NCBI GenBank assembly: GCA_017307505.1
Contig: JAFKEE010000039.1
Coordinates: 80,579 to 144,578 of the forward strand
Direction: 5' to 3'
DNA length: 64,000 bases
Source of the DNA: Acidobacteriota bacterium
Lineage (GTDB): Bacteria; Acidobacteriota; Terriglobia; Bryobacterales; Bryobacteraceae
Shown here: in pieces, positions 46,567 to 56,000 of the stretch
Numbering within the stretch: the first letter of the stretch is position 1
How the letters are laid out: every line of letters starts with the position of its first letter
The notes under the pieces: model-generated
Database searches by the model: none
The model's input: only the letters and a program-made list of their open reading frames with translations
What the model was told of the DNA's origin: nothing
Made by a program: the position numbers and the translations under genes

Positions 46567-47354
46567 AGAACCGTTTCCGCAAAGCCTTGCTCGACCGCAC
46601 GCCCACCTTTGGCGCTTGGATCCAGATGGGCCACCCCGCCATCGCCGAGGTCCTCGGCCGCGTGGGCTTCGACTGGATCGCCGTCGATCTCGAGCACGGC
46701 GTCATCGATCTCGAATCCACCGCCGGCCTCTTCCGCGCCATTGAACATTACGACGCGGTGCCCGTCGCCCGCCTGCCATTTAACGACCCGATCTGGATCA
46801 AGCGCGTCCTCGACGCCGGCGCAGGCGGGCTCATCATCCCCATGGTGAACTCCCAGGCCGAAGCACGCGCCGCCATGGATCAGGCGAAGTACCCGCCCTT
46901 GGGCCGCCGCGGCTACGGCTACAGCCGCGCCAACTCGCACGGGCTCGACTTCACGCCCTATATCCAGGATGCGAACAAGGAGATTGCCATCGTGATGCAG
47001 ATCGAGCATCGCGACGGCATTGAGGCACTCGACGGCATCCTCGACGTGCCGGGCGTCGACGGTGCCTTCATCGGACCGCTCGACCTCAGCGGCTCCTTCG
47101 GCAAAACCGGTCAGCTCGACTGCCCGGAGATGGTGCAGGCCTTGAGCACCTTCCGCTCGTCCTGCAACAGCCGCGGCATCGCGGCTGGGATGCACCTCGT
47201 GCACCCCACACCGAAAAACATCGGCCAGGCCCTGGAAGACGGCTATACAATGATTGCCCTGGGCGTCGACAACACGCTGCTGGCCGGCGCGGCCCAGGCA
47301 GCCCTGGCCTCCGCGCACTCGGCCGTCTCCTCAGCAGCGTCCCCTGCAGGCTAG
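46563..47354 (+). CDS. HpcH/HpaI-family class II aldolase
   Basis: This 263-residue TIM-barrel aldolase is normal in length. It carries the general base His45 in DLEHG, Arg70 (VARLPFND), the metal ligands Glu148 (QIEHRDG) and Asp174 (GPLDLSGS), and the segment RVLDAGAGGLIIPMV. Family members cleave 2-keto-3-deoxy sugar acids or 4-hydroxy-2-oxo acids to pyruvate and an aldehyde. With an ACS transporter and a hydroxyacid dehydrogenase next door, a 2-keto-3-deoxy-aldonate or -glucarate is the best guess. The ATG overlaps the BNR stop (ATGA). The stop shares CTAG with the convergent stress-protein gene. Confidence 0.95.
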   Translation: MKNRFRKALLDRTPTFGAWIQMGHPAIAEVLGRVGFDWIAVDLEHGVIDLESTAGLFRAIEHYDAVPVARLPFNDPIWIKRVLDAGAGGLIIPMVNSQAEARAAMDQAKYPPLGRRGYGYSRANSHGLDFTPYIQDANKEIAIVMQIEHRDGIEALDGILDVPGVDGAFIGPLDLSGSFGKTGQLDCPEMVQALSTFRSSCNSRGIAAGMHLVHPTPKNIGQALEDGYTMIALGVDNTLLAGAAQAALASAHSAVSSAASPAG

Positions 47355-48238
47355 CCTGCGTCCGGCAAGGCCAACCGGTCCACCAACCTGGGTTGCTCCA
47401 GCACTTCCGGTCTTGGGTTGTCCGGGAAGCACACAAACTGGCACTGCACGGAGTTCAGGATTGGACTCATCCGCCGGCCGAACAAGCCCCGTGTCATCGC
47501 CTTTGCGCTGCTGATGAAGGCAAGATCAGCCTGCGCCTCTTTCAACAGGCGGCGCACCTCAAAGCGCTCGTGGCCCGTGGAAGTGTGGATGCGGAACTGC
47601 ACCGGCAGCTGCGAGACGATCGCCCGCAGCGCCTCCAGCGGACCCGTCTCCCGGCCGGTGAACAGGTCGCTCGCCAGCGTGCCGTCATCCACGTCAGGGA
47701 CGGGAAAAACATAGATCACATGGAACACTGAATTCCAGCGCGCGGCCGCGGCCGCGGCTTCCACGCAGTGCTCCTTCCAGTCCGGTTCGTTCGTCATGAC
47801 GTAGGCGATATTCTTCGGCGACTGCCGCATCGCCCCGCTGCGCGAAAAGTCGGAGTTCGTCCAGACCGGCACGTGCCCCTCCCGCAGCAGCCTCGCTCGC
47901 AGCGACCGGTGCCCGATCCTCGGGAAACCCGTCGGTTCCGACGCCGGCAGGAACAGCAAATCATAGCGGTGCCGGCGGCAATGCTCTAGGATCTGTGTCT
48001 TCGGATCGCCCGCCAGCAGGACCCGCTCGCACCGGCCATATTGGTCGGCTTCTGCAAAGAACGACTGCAATTGCCGCTCGATCTCCCGCCGGCCGTTCTT
48101 CTTCGAGTCGTACACGTGCAGCAGCGTCAGCCGCGCCTCGGGATCGTCCATCCATTCGGAGAGCACGGGCATCGTGCGGAAACAGGCATCGGAAAAGCTC
48201 GTGGGAAAGAGCAGACGTCTCCCAAATTGATTCCTCAT
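47351..48238 (-). CDS. Tandem universal stress protein (UspA)
   Basis: The product from ATG 48238 is 295 residues; AGGAG lies 7 bases upstream. Two Usp domains lie in tandem. The first (about 5-140) has LLFPTSFSDA, LTLLHVYD and a HRYDLLFLPASE strand. The second (about 150-280) has KNIAYVMTN, FHVIYVFPVP and QADLAFISSAKA. The ATP-binding GxxGxxxxGS(V/T)S pattern is not intact: GFPRIGHRSLRARLL in domain 1 is only a distant match. It may therefore bind no nucleotide. It is cotranscribed with the bestrophin gene 25 bp upstream. Confidence 0.85.
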   Translation of the reverse strand: MRNQFGRRLLFPTSFSDACFRTMPVLSEWMDDPEARLTLLHVYDSKKNGRREIERQLQSFFAEADQYGRCERVLLAGDPKTQILEHCRRHRYDLLFLPASEPTGFPRIGHRSLRARLLREGHVPVWTNSDFSRSGAMRQSPKNIAYVMTNEPDWKEHCVEAAAAAARWNSVFHVIYVFPVPDVDDGTLASDLFTGRETGPLEALRAIVSQLPVQFRIHTSTGHERFEVRRLLKEAQADLAFISSAKAMTRGLFGRRMSPILNSVQCQFVCFPDNPRPEVLEQPRLVDRLALPDAG

Positions 48239-48263
48239 CGGGTTTCTCCTGATTACGAAAGGT

Positions 48264-49175
48264 CTAGTAGACGAAGCCGTCCACCGGGTGGACCTCGGCC
48301 GGCACGCGGCGTTCGCCCAGCTGTTGAAACAGGTTGATCTCAATGGTCCTCGTCAGGCTCGTCATCGGCGTGTCGTGAACCGTGTTGTCGAAGGGCGTTT
48401 CAATCTCGCGCCCCACCGTATCCAGCGCGACGAAAATGAAACTGATCAGGGTCGAGGCCACCGGCGTCAGCATCCGCAGCCCTTCCACCAGGGCAAACGG
48501 CAGCAACAGGCAGAAGGCGACAACCAGGATGCGCGGGAAGTAGTCGTGCTGGCGCGGCATGGGCGTGTTCTTGATGCGCTCGCAGCCGCCCAGAATATTC
48601 GTCAGCTCCGTCAGCGTGTTCTCCAGCGCGACCCAGCGGAAGGAGTCTAGCCGTCCCTCCTCCTTCGCCGTCCGCAGCAGGGACGCCGATTCCAGCAGAA
48701 TCGCCGAAGGCACGTTGGTGTGCGTCCGCAGCCGGCAGATGATCTCGTCGGGCAACAGCCGCTCAAGCTCCGGGAACGGATTCTGGCGCCGAAGGTGGCA
48801 CCGCAGGGAACGCACAAAGCTGATCTGCAGCCTCACCAAAAGGTTGCGCAGATCGGTTACACAAGCCCGGTCGCCGCCCGTGCTGTCGATCAGCGTCAGC
48901 GCCTGCCGGGCAAAGGTCCGCGAACTGTTCACCAGCCCGCCCCACAACGTGCGAGCCTCCCACCAACGGCCGTAGGCCGAGTTCGTACGGAAGGCCAGAA
49001 AGATACTCAACGCCCCTGCCATCGGAGCCAGGGGGATAGACGGGATCGCCAGAAACGTGAGTCCCCCAAACGTGTAAAGCACGCTGATGGAGATGTCAAA
49101 ACAGAGAAGCAGTAACAGCCGCTGCGATACTTGCGGCCAGATTCGCTTCAGCGGAAGGTGGTCGCGAACAATCAT
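48264..49175 (-). CDS. Bestrophin-family (YneE/UPF0187) membrane channel protein
   Basis: The product from ATG 49175 is 303 residues, with a GTG alternative five codons earlier. Hydrophobic segments lie near 20-65 and 205-255. The family pattern FRTNSAYGRWWEARTLWGGL (about 62-81) and LPFALVEGLRMLTPVASTL, then SFIFVALDTVGREIETPF (about 215-260), are diagnostic. The last includes the cytosolic GREIExPF motif. Bacterial bestrophins form pentameric ion channels in the inner membrane. It is divergent from a histidine kinase operon, and the two-component system may control it. Confidence 0.93.
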   Translation of the reverse strand: MIVRDHLPLKRIWPQVSQRLLLLLCFDISISVLYTFGGLTFLAIPSIPLAPMAGALSIFLAFRTNSAYGRWWEARTLWGGLVNSSRTFARQALTLIDSTGGDRACVTDLRNLLVRLQISFVRSLRCHLRRQNPFPELERLLPDEIICRLRTHTNVPSAILLESASLLRTAKEEGRLDSFRWVALENTLTELTNILGGCERIKNTPMPRQHDYFPRILVVAFCLLLPFALVEGLRMLTPVASTLISFIFVALDTVGREIETPFDNTVHDTPMTSLTRTIEINLFQQLGERRVPAEVHPVDGFVY

Positions 49176-49256
49176 AGTGTCTGATCCCACCCTACCCGCC
49201 GCCGCCGCCCCGAACCAGATATCAGATGGGAATCAAACGCGGCCTCTGACTATCTC

Positions 49257-49285
49257 TTGTCTATCGTAAGATTGGTATCTAAAGT
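49257..49285 (+). promoter_or_regulatory. Promoter of the histidine kinase operon
   Basis: TTGTCT (49257-49262), 17 bp, then TAAAGT (49280-49285). The -10 is the same as that of the receptor promoter at 42031. The predicted start, near 49292, lies before the TTG start at 49341 and rules out starts at 49257. Confidence 0.6.
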
Positions 49286-49340
49286 AAGGATTTGTCCGTC
49301 TGATCTAAAAAGACAGCAGGCGCCAGGAAGGAGACTCTAC

Positions 49341-50807
49341 TTGCCGACGAGGCTGTCAATTCTGGGAGTTCCCCTTTCAGAAACAGTACTTAGACCACGC
49401 ACGATGGTGCCCTTGGCGGCCGCCCTCGTGGCCATTCTTGTTCTCTTCGAGTGGTACTCCCATCTCGACGTATCTCTAGGAATCTTCTATGTTTTCCCCA
49501 TAGCCGTCGCAGCTACCGCATTGAATCGATGGCAGATCATTGTGGTGGCGGCGACCTGCGCCTTCCTCCGCGGTCTCTTCACCCCGCAGTACACCGGCCT
49601 GGAGTTCGGTTTACGCTACACGATGGCTCTCCTGGCCTATTCAGGCATGGGCCTGCTGATCTATGAAATGAGCCGCAACCGGCGCATTGTCATTGCCCAC
49701 TACGCGCGGCTCAAACTGGAGCAGGAACTGCGCCGCCGCGCCGAAGAGCAGCTCCGGATCCTGGCCGAAAGCAGCCCCGCGGCCATCCTCACCCTCGATC
49801 GCGACGGCAAGGTCATCGCGGCCAATCGCGCCTCGCACGAGATTTTCGGAACCACCCCTCCGGACACCCTGCTGGATCGGGATATCGGCGGCCTCGTGCC
49901 CACTCTGGGCAGCGCCGTCAAACTCCATTCCGGACAGCGCCAGGTTCGCACCTCGGCCTGGACGTGGGCCCGGCGCGTCGACGGCACCATGTTCCCCATT
50001 GCCACCTGGTTCTCCACCTATGGAGACGGCCCGGACCATCACCTGGCCGCCATCGTGGTGGACGTCTCCGAAGAGGTCCGCGACCGCGAGATGGAGAACT
50101 TCCGTCATGTCCTCAGCTACAACCGCCTGCTCGCGGGAGCGGTCTCGCATGAGATCCGGAACCTTTGCTCGGCGGCATCCATGGTAGCCACGAATCTGGG
50201 AAGACGCCCCGAAGTCGCGGCCGACGCGGACTTCCAGGCGCTCAACCAACTCGTGGGCGGGCTCACGAAGCTGGCCTCGTTCGAGCTCTCCAAGAACGTC
50301 ACCCCGCGCTCGGCCTCACTTGGCGCGGTGATCGACAACCTGCGCGTCGTTGTCGAAACCGATTGGCGCGAGATCGACGGCCAGATCGAGTGGCTCCTGC
50401 CGTCCCAGATGCCGGAGGTCCAGGCGGACTCGCACGGCCTCCTTCAGATCTTCCTGAACCTGGCCCAGAACTCCCTGCGCGCGGTGGATGGCTGCGCCGT
50501 CAGGAAACTCACAATCGAGGTGGAACCTGCCGCCGACGCGGTCCGCATCAGCTTCATCGACTCCGGCCCCGGTGTCCTGCAGCCTGAAACCCTGTTCCAC
50601 CCCTTCCGCTCGAACTCCGATGGCTCGGGACTCGGGCTATACATCTCGCGGGCCCTCGCCCGCAGCTTCTCGGGCGACCTCACCCACGTCCCGCAGTCCT
50701 CGGGCTGCCGCTTTGACCTGACTCTCAAACCTGTAAGGAGATCGAATGATGGTGGAGTCCAGCCCATCGCGGCCGGAGCAGCCGATTCGCTTGTTTATCG
50801 TGGATGA
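49341..50807 (+). CDS. Membrane sensor histidine kinase with PAS domain
   Basis: TTG 49341 is chosen because GGAAGGAG ends 7 bases before it and a promoter lies upstream; the product is 488 residues. Residues about 22-110 form a membrane sensor block of three to four helices. A short coiled coil (about 118-140) leads to a PAS domain (about 140-245, SSPAAILTLDRDGKVIAANR). The phospho-acceptor is His270 in AVSHEIRN. The ATPase domain has the N box with Asn377 (NLAQNSLRA), G1 DSGPGV (407-412) and G2 GSGLGL (429-434). It autophosphorylates and passes phosphate to the regulator encoded next. Its last 20 codons overlap the regulator gene in another frame. Confidence 0.92.
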   Translation: MPTRLSILGVPLSETVLRPRTMVPLAAALVAILVLFEWYSHLDVSLGIFYVFPIAVAATALNRWQIIVVAATCAFLRGLFTPQYTGLEFGLRYTMALLAYSGMGLLIYEMSRNRRIVIAHYARLKLEQELRRRAEEQLRILAESSPAAILTLDRDGKVIAANRASHEIFGTTPPDTLLDRDIGGLVPTLGSAVKLHSGQRQVRTSAWTWARRVDGTMFPIATWFSTYGDGPDHHLAAIVVDVSEEVRDREMENFRHVLSYNRLLAGAVSHEIRNLCSAASMVATNLGRRPEVAADADFQALNQLVGGLTKLASFELSKNVTPRSASLGAVIDNLRVVVETDWREIDGQIEWLLPSQMPEVQADSHGLLQIFLNLAQNSLRAVDGCAVRKLTIEVEPAADAVRISFIDSGPGVLQPETLFHPFRSNSDGSGLGLYISRALARSFSGDLTHVPQSSGCRFDLTLKPVRRSNDGGVQPIAAGAADSLVYRG

Positions 50808-51420
50808 CCATGCCCTCTTCCGGGAGGGCCTCATCCGGCTGCTCGCCTCCGACGCGACCCTGCAGGTGGCCGGCGCCGCCGGCTCGGCGGAAGCAGCTCT
50901 AAAATCAATCCCCGAAATCTCGCCGGACGTGCTGATCCTCGACTACGACCTCGGCGAAAGCACCGCCGTGCACCTACTGGAACAGCTGCGAGTCCGCAAG
51001 TTCGCCGGCAGGACTCTACTGGTCACCGCGGGCCTGCCCGACAGTGAAGCGCTGCTGCTCATCCGCGAGGGGGTCTCCGGCATCTTTCATAAGCACCAGT
51101 CGCCCGAGGCGCTGCATCGCTGCATCCGCGAGGTAGCGGCGGGCCGGATTCTCATCGAACAGGAGTATCTGCGGACGCTCGTCCAGTCCGGTATAGCCGT
51201 GCCTCCCGCACCCGCCCCGCGCCTCACTGAGCGCGACAGGCAGATCCTGCGCTGCCTGCTTGAAGGCCTGTCCAACAAGGAGATTGCCACCCATCTGCTC
51301 ATCTCGGAAAGCGCCGTCAAGGCCTCGCTGCAGCAGCTCTTCGCGAAGACAGAGGTGCGCACCCGCAGCCAGTTGGTGCGCCTCGCCCTCGAACAGTTCT
51401 TTGACGAGATCCAACGCTGA
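50746..51420 (+). CDS. NarL/FixJ-type response regulator
   Basis: The 224-residue protein has a receiver domain with the acidic pair Asp20-Asp21, phospho-acceptor Asp66 (LILDYD), Thr94 (LLVTAG) and Lys116 (IFHKHQ). A LuxR-type helix-turn-helix follows (about 158-218, LTERDRQILRCLLEGLSNKE, then IATHLLISESAVKASLQQLF). AAGGAG 5 bases before the ATG, inside the kinase gene, fixes the start and gives a 62-bp overlap. It is the partner of the kinase. Its targets are unknown; the divergent bestrophin operon and the downstream GH51-like gene are the nearest candidates. Confidence 0.95.
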   Translation: MMVESSPSRPEQPIRLFIVDDHALFREGLIRLLASDATLQVAGAAGSAEAALKSIPEISPDVLILDYDLGESTAVHLLEQLRVRKFAGRTLLVTAGLPDSEALLLIREGVSGIFHKHQSPEALHRCIREVAAGRILIEQEYLRTLVQSGIAVPPAPAPRLTERDRQILRCLLEGLSNKEIATHLLISESAVKASLQQLFAKTEVRTRSQLVRLALEQFFDEIQR

Positions 51421-51480
51421 AACCCGGACGGCGGCCGTGCAGTAGGATAGGGACGGAAACTCTCCCCGAGGTGCAGTCCG

Positions 51481-53034
51481 ATGTCCGGCTCCGGTATCGA
51501 TCGCAGAGCATTTGTTCGCGCACTCCCCGTCTTGGGCGGCGCCGCGGCCGCGCAGGCCGCGCAGCAGGCCGCCGCGGGCAATCTGGTGGTCGACCCGGCG
51601 CCTCTGTTCGACATCTCGCCCTGGCTCTACATGCAGTTTATGGAACCACTGGGCGCCACCGACAGCACGGTCGAAGCCGCCTGGGATTACGACCGGGACG
51701 ACTGGCGGCAGGACTTCGTCGAAGCCACCCGCGACCTGGCACCCGACGTGGTCCGCTTCGGCGGCCTCTACTCCCGCCACTATAAATGGCGCGAGGGCGT
51801 CGGTCCGGCGGACAAGCGCCCAGCCATCCGCAACTACTTCTGGGGCGGCAAGGAGACCAACCGCGTCGGCACCCACGAGTTTGTCGACTACTGCCGCCGT
51901 GTCCAGGCCGAGCCTCTCTATTGCGTCAACTTCCTGGCCGACGGCGAGCAGCGCTTCCACAAAACACCCGAAGGCGACCGCACGGCCGATGCCCGCGAGG
52001 CCGCGGATTGGGTCTCTTACGCGAACGATCCCGGCAACGCCGAGCGCAGGAAGAACGGCTCCGCCGACCCGCTCAACATCCGCCTCTGGCAGATCGGCAA
52101 CGAAACCTCCTACGGTGACGCGACCTTTACGCGCGAGCAGTCCATCCGGCACACCATTGAGTTCGCGCGCGCCATGCGGCAGCGCGATCCGTCCATCCAG
52201 CTCATCGGCTGGGGCGATCGGCACAAAAAGACCGAGGACCTGTGGGCGGGAGAGCTGTTGAAGCAGGCCGGCGAGCACATCGACATGGTCGCCATTCACC
52301 TCATGGGCCAGAGCCCCCAGCGGCCGGACACCGTGCTGAAGGGCCTCCGCTACCAGAAGCAGCCCGAGCGCGCGTGGGACGAACTGCTGGAGCTTTCCAA
52401 CAACGTGGAGACCCGTGTACAGGAGCTCGAGGACGTCATCAAGGCCTCAGGCATGAAGAAGGGGATCGCCGTCACGGAAGGCCACCTGAGCCTGCCGCCG
52501 CACAATGCCAACCCGATCCTGGCCGAGTGGCTCACGTCCGCCTATCACGCCCGTTCGCTGAACATCTATCAGCGTCACGGCGCCATGGTGAAGATCGCCA
52601 CCGCCGCCGATTTCCAGGGCAATCGCTGGACCGTGAACGCCCTGATGCTCCAGACGCCGCGGGGCATCACCTATCCCATGCCCGTGGGCTCCATCGCCCG
52701 GCTTTTCAAGAGGCACAACGGGAAGCAGGGTGTGGCCGTCACGACAGCTCCGTCCGGCCTGGACATCGCCGCCAGCCGGACAGACAACCGAGTCTACCTG
52801 CACGTGGCCAACCTGAACTACCGCGGCTCCGTACAGGTCTCGTTTGCAGTGAAGGGGAAGGTGATTCAGGGAGGGCGGGTGGTCGCAATCGCGCCAGAGG
52901 ACCTGCGCCAGTATGTGGGCCTGGATCAGCCGGACGCCTTCAAACCCGTGGAAGCCAAGCTCCCCGCAGGCACGTCGCCGAAGTATACCTTCCCGGCCGG
53001 CTCGGTGTCGGCGGTAGAACTCGAACTGGCCTAG
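51481..53034 (+). CDS. Exported GH51-like glycoside hydrolase (alpha-L-arabinofuranosidase type)
   Basis: This 517-residue protein has a Tat-like signal (DRRAFVRALPVLGGAAAA). A clan-A barrel follows: DISPWLYMQFMEPLG near the start corresponds to the usual GH51 opening (xxYGxFxEHLG-like), then VVRFGGLYSRHYKW. The acid/base Glu208 is in LWQIGNETS and the probable nucleophile is Glu333 in AVTEGHLS. A C-terminal beta-sandwich (about 400-517) completes the fold. Members cleave alpha-L-arabinofuranosides or act as endoglucanases. Similarity is moderate, so the substrate is open. GAGGTG lies 6 bases before the ATG. It converges on a TonB-receptor gene. Confidence 0.78.
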   Translation: MSGSGIDRRAFVRALPVLGGAAAAQAAQQAAAGNLVVDPAPLFDISPWLYMQFMEPLGATDSTVEAAWDYDRDDWRQDFVEATRDLAPDVVRFGGLYSRHYKWREGVGPADKRPAIRNYFWGGKETNRVGTHEFVDYCRRVQAEPLYCVNFLADGEQRFHKTPEGDRTADAREAADWVSYANDPGNAERRKNGSADPLNIRLWQIGNETSYGDATFTREQSIRHTIEFARAMRQRDPSIQLIGWGDRHKKTEDLWAGELLKQAGEHIDMVAIHLMGQSPQRPDTVLKGLRYQKQPERAWDELLELSNNVETRVQELEDVIKASGMKKGIAVTEGHLSLPPHNANPILAEWLTSAYHARSLNIYQRHGAMVKIATAADFQGNRWTVNALMLQTPRGITYPMPVGSIARLFKRHNGKQGVAVTTAPSGLDIAASRTDNRVYLHVANLNYRGSVQVSFAVKGKVIQGGRVVAIAPEDLRQYVGLDQPDAFKPVEAKLPAGTSPKYTFPAGSVSAVELELA

Positions 53035-53040
53035 GAGTGC

Positions 53041-53066
53041 AGGGGCCGCGGTACTCGGCGGCCCCT
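53041..53066. terminator. Hairpin between convergent genes
   Basis: Perfect 9-bp arms AGGGGCCGC (53041-53049) and GCGGCCCCT (53058-53066) lie between the GH51-like stop and the receptor stop. No long T-run is seen. It is placed to serve both strands. Confidence 0.55.
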
Positions 53067-53079
53067 AATCCAATCAACC

Positions 53080-56000
53080 TCAGAACTCGTAGCGCAGCGC
53101 GAACTGGAAGACGCGCGGGCTGCCGAATTGCGAGGTGTACTTCCCGAACGAACCCGGATCGTTGATATCCGTGTTCGAAGTGGCCACATCGAAGCGCACC
53201 GTGTTGGTCACGTTGAACGCTTCGGCGCGGAACTGCAGTGTGTGCGGTATGTCGCGGTGCGTGAACAGCGTGAAGCGCTTGGACATGCCCAGGTCGATGG
53301 TAAAGAACCCATCGCCGCGCAGGCCATTGCGCTGGCCGCTCTCGCCCGGTAGCGCGTAGTCATAACCGGCGATGGCGGTCGCGGGATCGGCGAACATATT
53401 CGGTCCACCGGCCGCGCCGTCGATGGCCGCCGGGGCATTCTTCGCCGTGCCCGTCTTGGGCACGAACCCGGTCTGGGAAGCGAAGCTGGTCACGTTCCAG
53501 TTGGTCGGCCAGACACCGTTGGCCACCGCGCCCGTGGGGAAGCCGCTGGACTGGCGCCAGATGCCGCTCAACTGCCAGCCGCCCAGCAGGTTGTCAGTGA
53601 GCCGCGACGGGCTGCTGATCCAGCGCTTGCCCTTGCCCACCGGTAGTTCCCACACACCCAGCGCGCTCACAAGGTGGGTGACATCGTAGTCGGAGACATC
53701 CTTCATCTGGCGGATGTTCCAGGAGTTGATCACCTGCCCGCCGGTGGCCGATGCCACTTCGCGAGCCGAGGAGTAATCGATCGATTTCCCGAGGGTGTAG
53801 TTGATGTCCATCTGGACCGTCGAGAAGCGTTTCCGCACGGTCCACTGCATCGCGTGGTAGTAGCCCTTGCCCACGGAGCGGGCGGCCGCCAGCGACGAGA
53901 ACTGGCTGTTGAACATCGAGTACGGCCCCAGCTTGCTGCAGGAGGGGAAGCACTCGCCGGTCTCATCCGGCAGGTCGATCGCCGTCAGAGCCGAGGTAAT
54001 GTCGGGATAGGCGCCGGCGAACACACTGTAAATGTTCTGCGTCGCGCTACGCGTGCCGGAGGCCGCGCCGGGCCACATGTTCTCCCAGAACGGGATGGGT
54101 TTCACATTCGCCGTGGCCGTGCCGGAGCGGGCCAGTAGCGCCAGTTGCTGCGCCGCCTGGAAGTAGGTCTGGCCGGAAGCGGGATCGCGCAGGTTCGTCG
54201 GCATGGCCAGGTCGAAGTTGATCAGCGAGCGCCGCGAGAGCCGGCCGACGTAGGAGCCCTGGATCATCAGGCCGCCGGCAAATTCACGCGAGATGCTGAA
54301 GTTCGTATTCATGGTGTAGGGCGCCTTCAGCTTCTCGTCGATCGAGTTGGTGATGGCGAAGTTGTCGGGCTGCACCTGCGGGAAGCCGCCGGCCGGGGCC
54401 TGCGGCAGGATCGACGAGTCCCAGTTGTAGAAGCCCGTGAAGCGCGGCGCGTCCGTCGACGAGAAGGTCGGCGGCGGCTGCAACTGGCTCGTCAGGCCCA
54501 GTGCGCTGCCGGAATAGTTGGTGATGATGCCCTGGCCAAAGAGGTCGTAGAACATCCCGAAACCGGCGCGGATCGATGTCTTGCCCGGCCCGCCGAACAG
54601 CTTCTTCGACCAGCCGTCGTTGCCCTGCGGCGAGTAGGCGATCCCCAGCCGGGGTGACCAGTTCTTGTGATAGGGGTACAGGTCGCGGCCCAGCCTGGAC
54701 GCCAGGTCGAACTCCACGGGCGCGACGCCCGCCTGTGACTGGCCGGAGTCGGCCAGCGCCTGGCGCTGCACGAACCAGTCCGCCAGGGGAACCTGGGGAT
54801 TCGTCTGGTAGCCGTTCCGTTCGTAAACCGGCGGCATCAGCGAAAGCCGCAGGCCGGCGGTGATGGTCAGGCCGCGCGTGGCGCGCCACGTGTCCTGCAC
54901 GTACATCTCATACTCTTCCGACGCGAAATCGCGGCGGATGCCCTGTCCCAGCGGCAGCAGGTTGCCCTTCAGGTCGTAGTTGTAGTTTGCCGTGAGCTGG
55001 GTCATCAGCCCCAGCAGGTTCACAAACTGGCGACGATAGGCGGTGCCGCCCTGTGCATCGGCCACTTCGAACTCGCGCCCGCTGCCCAGAAGGTAGTTGG
55101 CGTTGCTGAGGGCGTTGGAGAAGGAATTGCCAAAGTCGTACCGGTTGTTCCGGATGAAGCGCATCACGCCGCCGAAGGCCACGCTGTGGGCGCCGTGGTT
55201 CCACGAGAAGTCCTCGGACACCTGATGGACGCCGGTGATGCGCGAGAGCGAGCTGGTGGTGGCGTACCGGTTGTCGATGTCGCGGAAGTCGGCAAAGTTG
55301 GCCGTGAGCGAGCCCAGGTTGTCGAGGCCTTGCCGCGTGAAGCCGTAGCGGAAGTTGCTGATGAGGGAGGGCGTAAGCGTTGCCGTATAGCCCACGGCCA
55401 AACCCTTGCTGTTGTCCAGGAACTTGCGCTGCGGCGGCTGATCGGGGAACTGCGGTACACCGAGCGAGTTGGTGTAGTCGTCGTTCTGCAGGTTGCCGCG
55501 CAGGAAGAAGACGTGCCGGCCCGAGGTGTCCGCGGTCCAGTCGATCTTGGCGATGTAAGTGTTCCAGCTCAGCGGCGCTCGGGCATTGAAACGGAAGCCC
55601 GCGGTGTTCAGCAGGTCACCGGAGGTGGTGTCGTTCGGCATCGGATAGGTCTTCAACAGGTCCAGGACGGCCTGGTTCTGGCCGATGCCCAGCGGGTCGA
55701 GCCGTTTGAAGTCGGCCGGCCCGAGCGAGCCGATGCTGCCGTCCTTGCGGACGTAGTGGAACAGCCCGTTGCGGAAGTCGGCATTGGGCACGACGCGGAC
55801 AGCGTTGATCTCGCTGCTGTCGCGGCGGCCCTCATAGTTCAGGAAGTAGAACAGGCGGTTCTTCTGGATGGGACCGCCGATGCGGCCGCCAAAGAGATTG
55901 CGGTTCAGTTTCTCGCGCGGTACCCCGGCGGAGTTATTGAAGAAGCTGTTGGCACTGGTGGCGGTGTTGCGCAGGAAGTAGTAGAGCGCGCCGTGCATGT

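Noticed and set aside
36748..47354. Reading the BNR-rich locus as a sialic-acid catabolic cluster
   Set aside because: No NanA lyase, ManNAc kinase or epimerase gene is present, and the transporter and aldolase families point to sugar acids instead.
49215..49226. CCAGATATCAGA, a 10-of-12 match to the GntR-locus operator, before the kinase operon
   Set aside because: The left half-site TGA is lost, and the rest is little more than a GATATC hexamer expected by chance.
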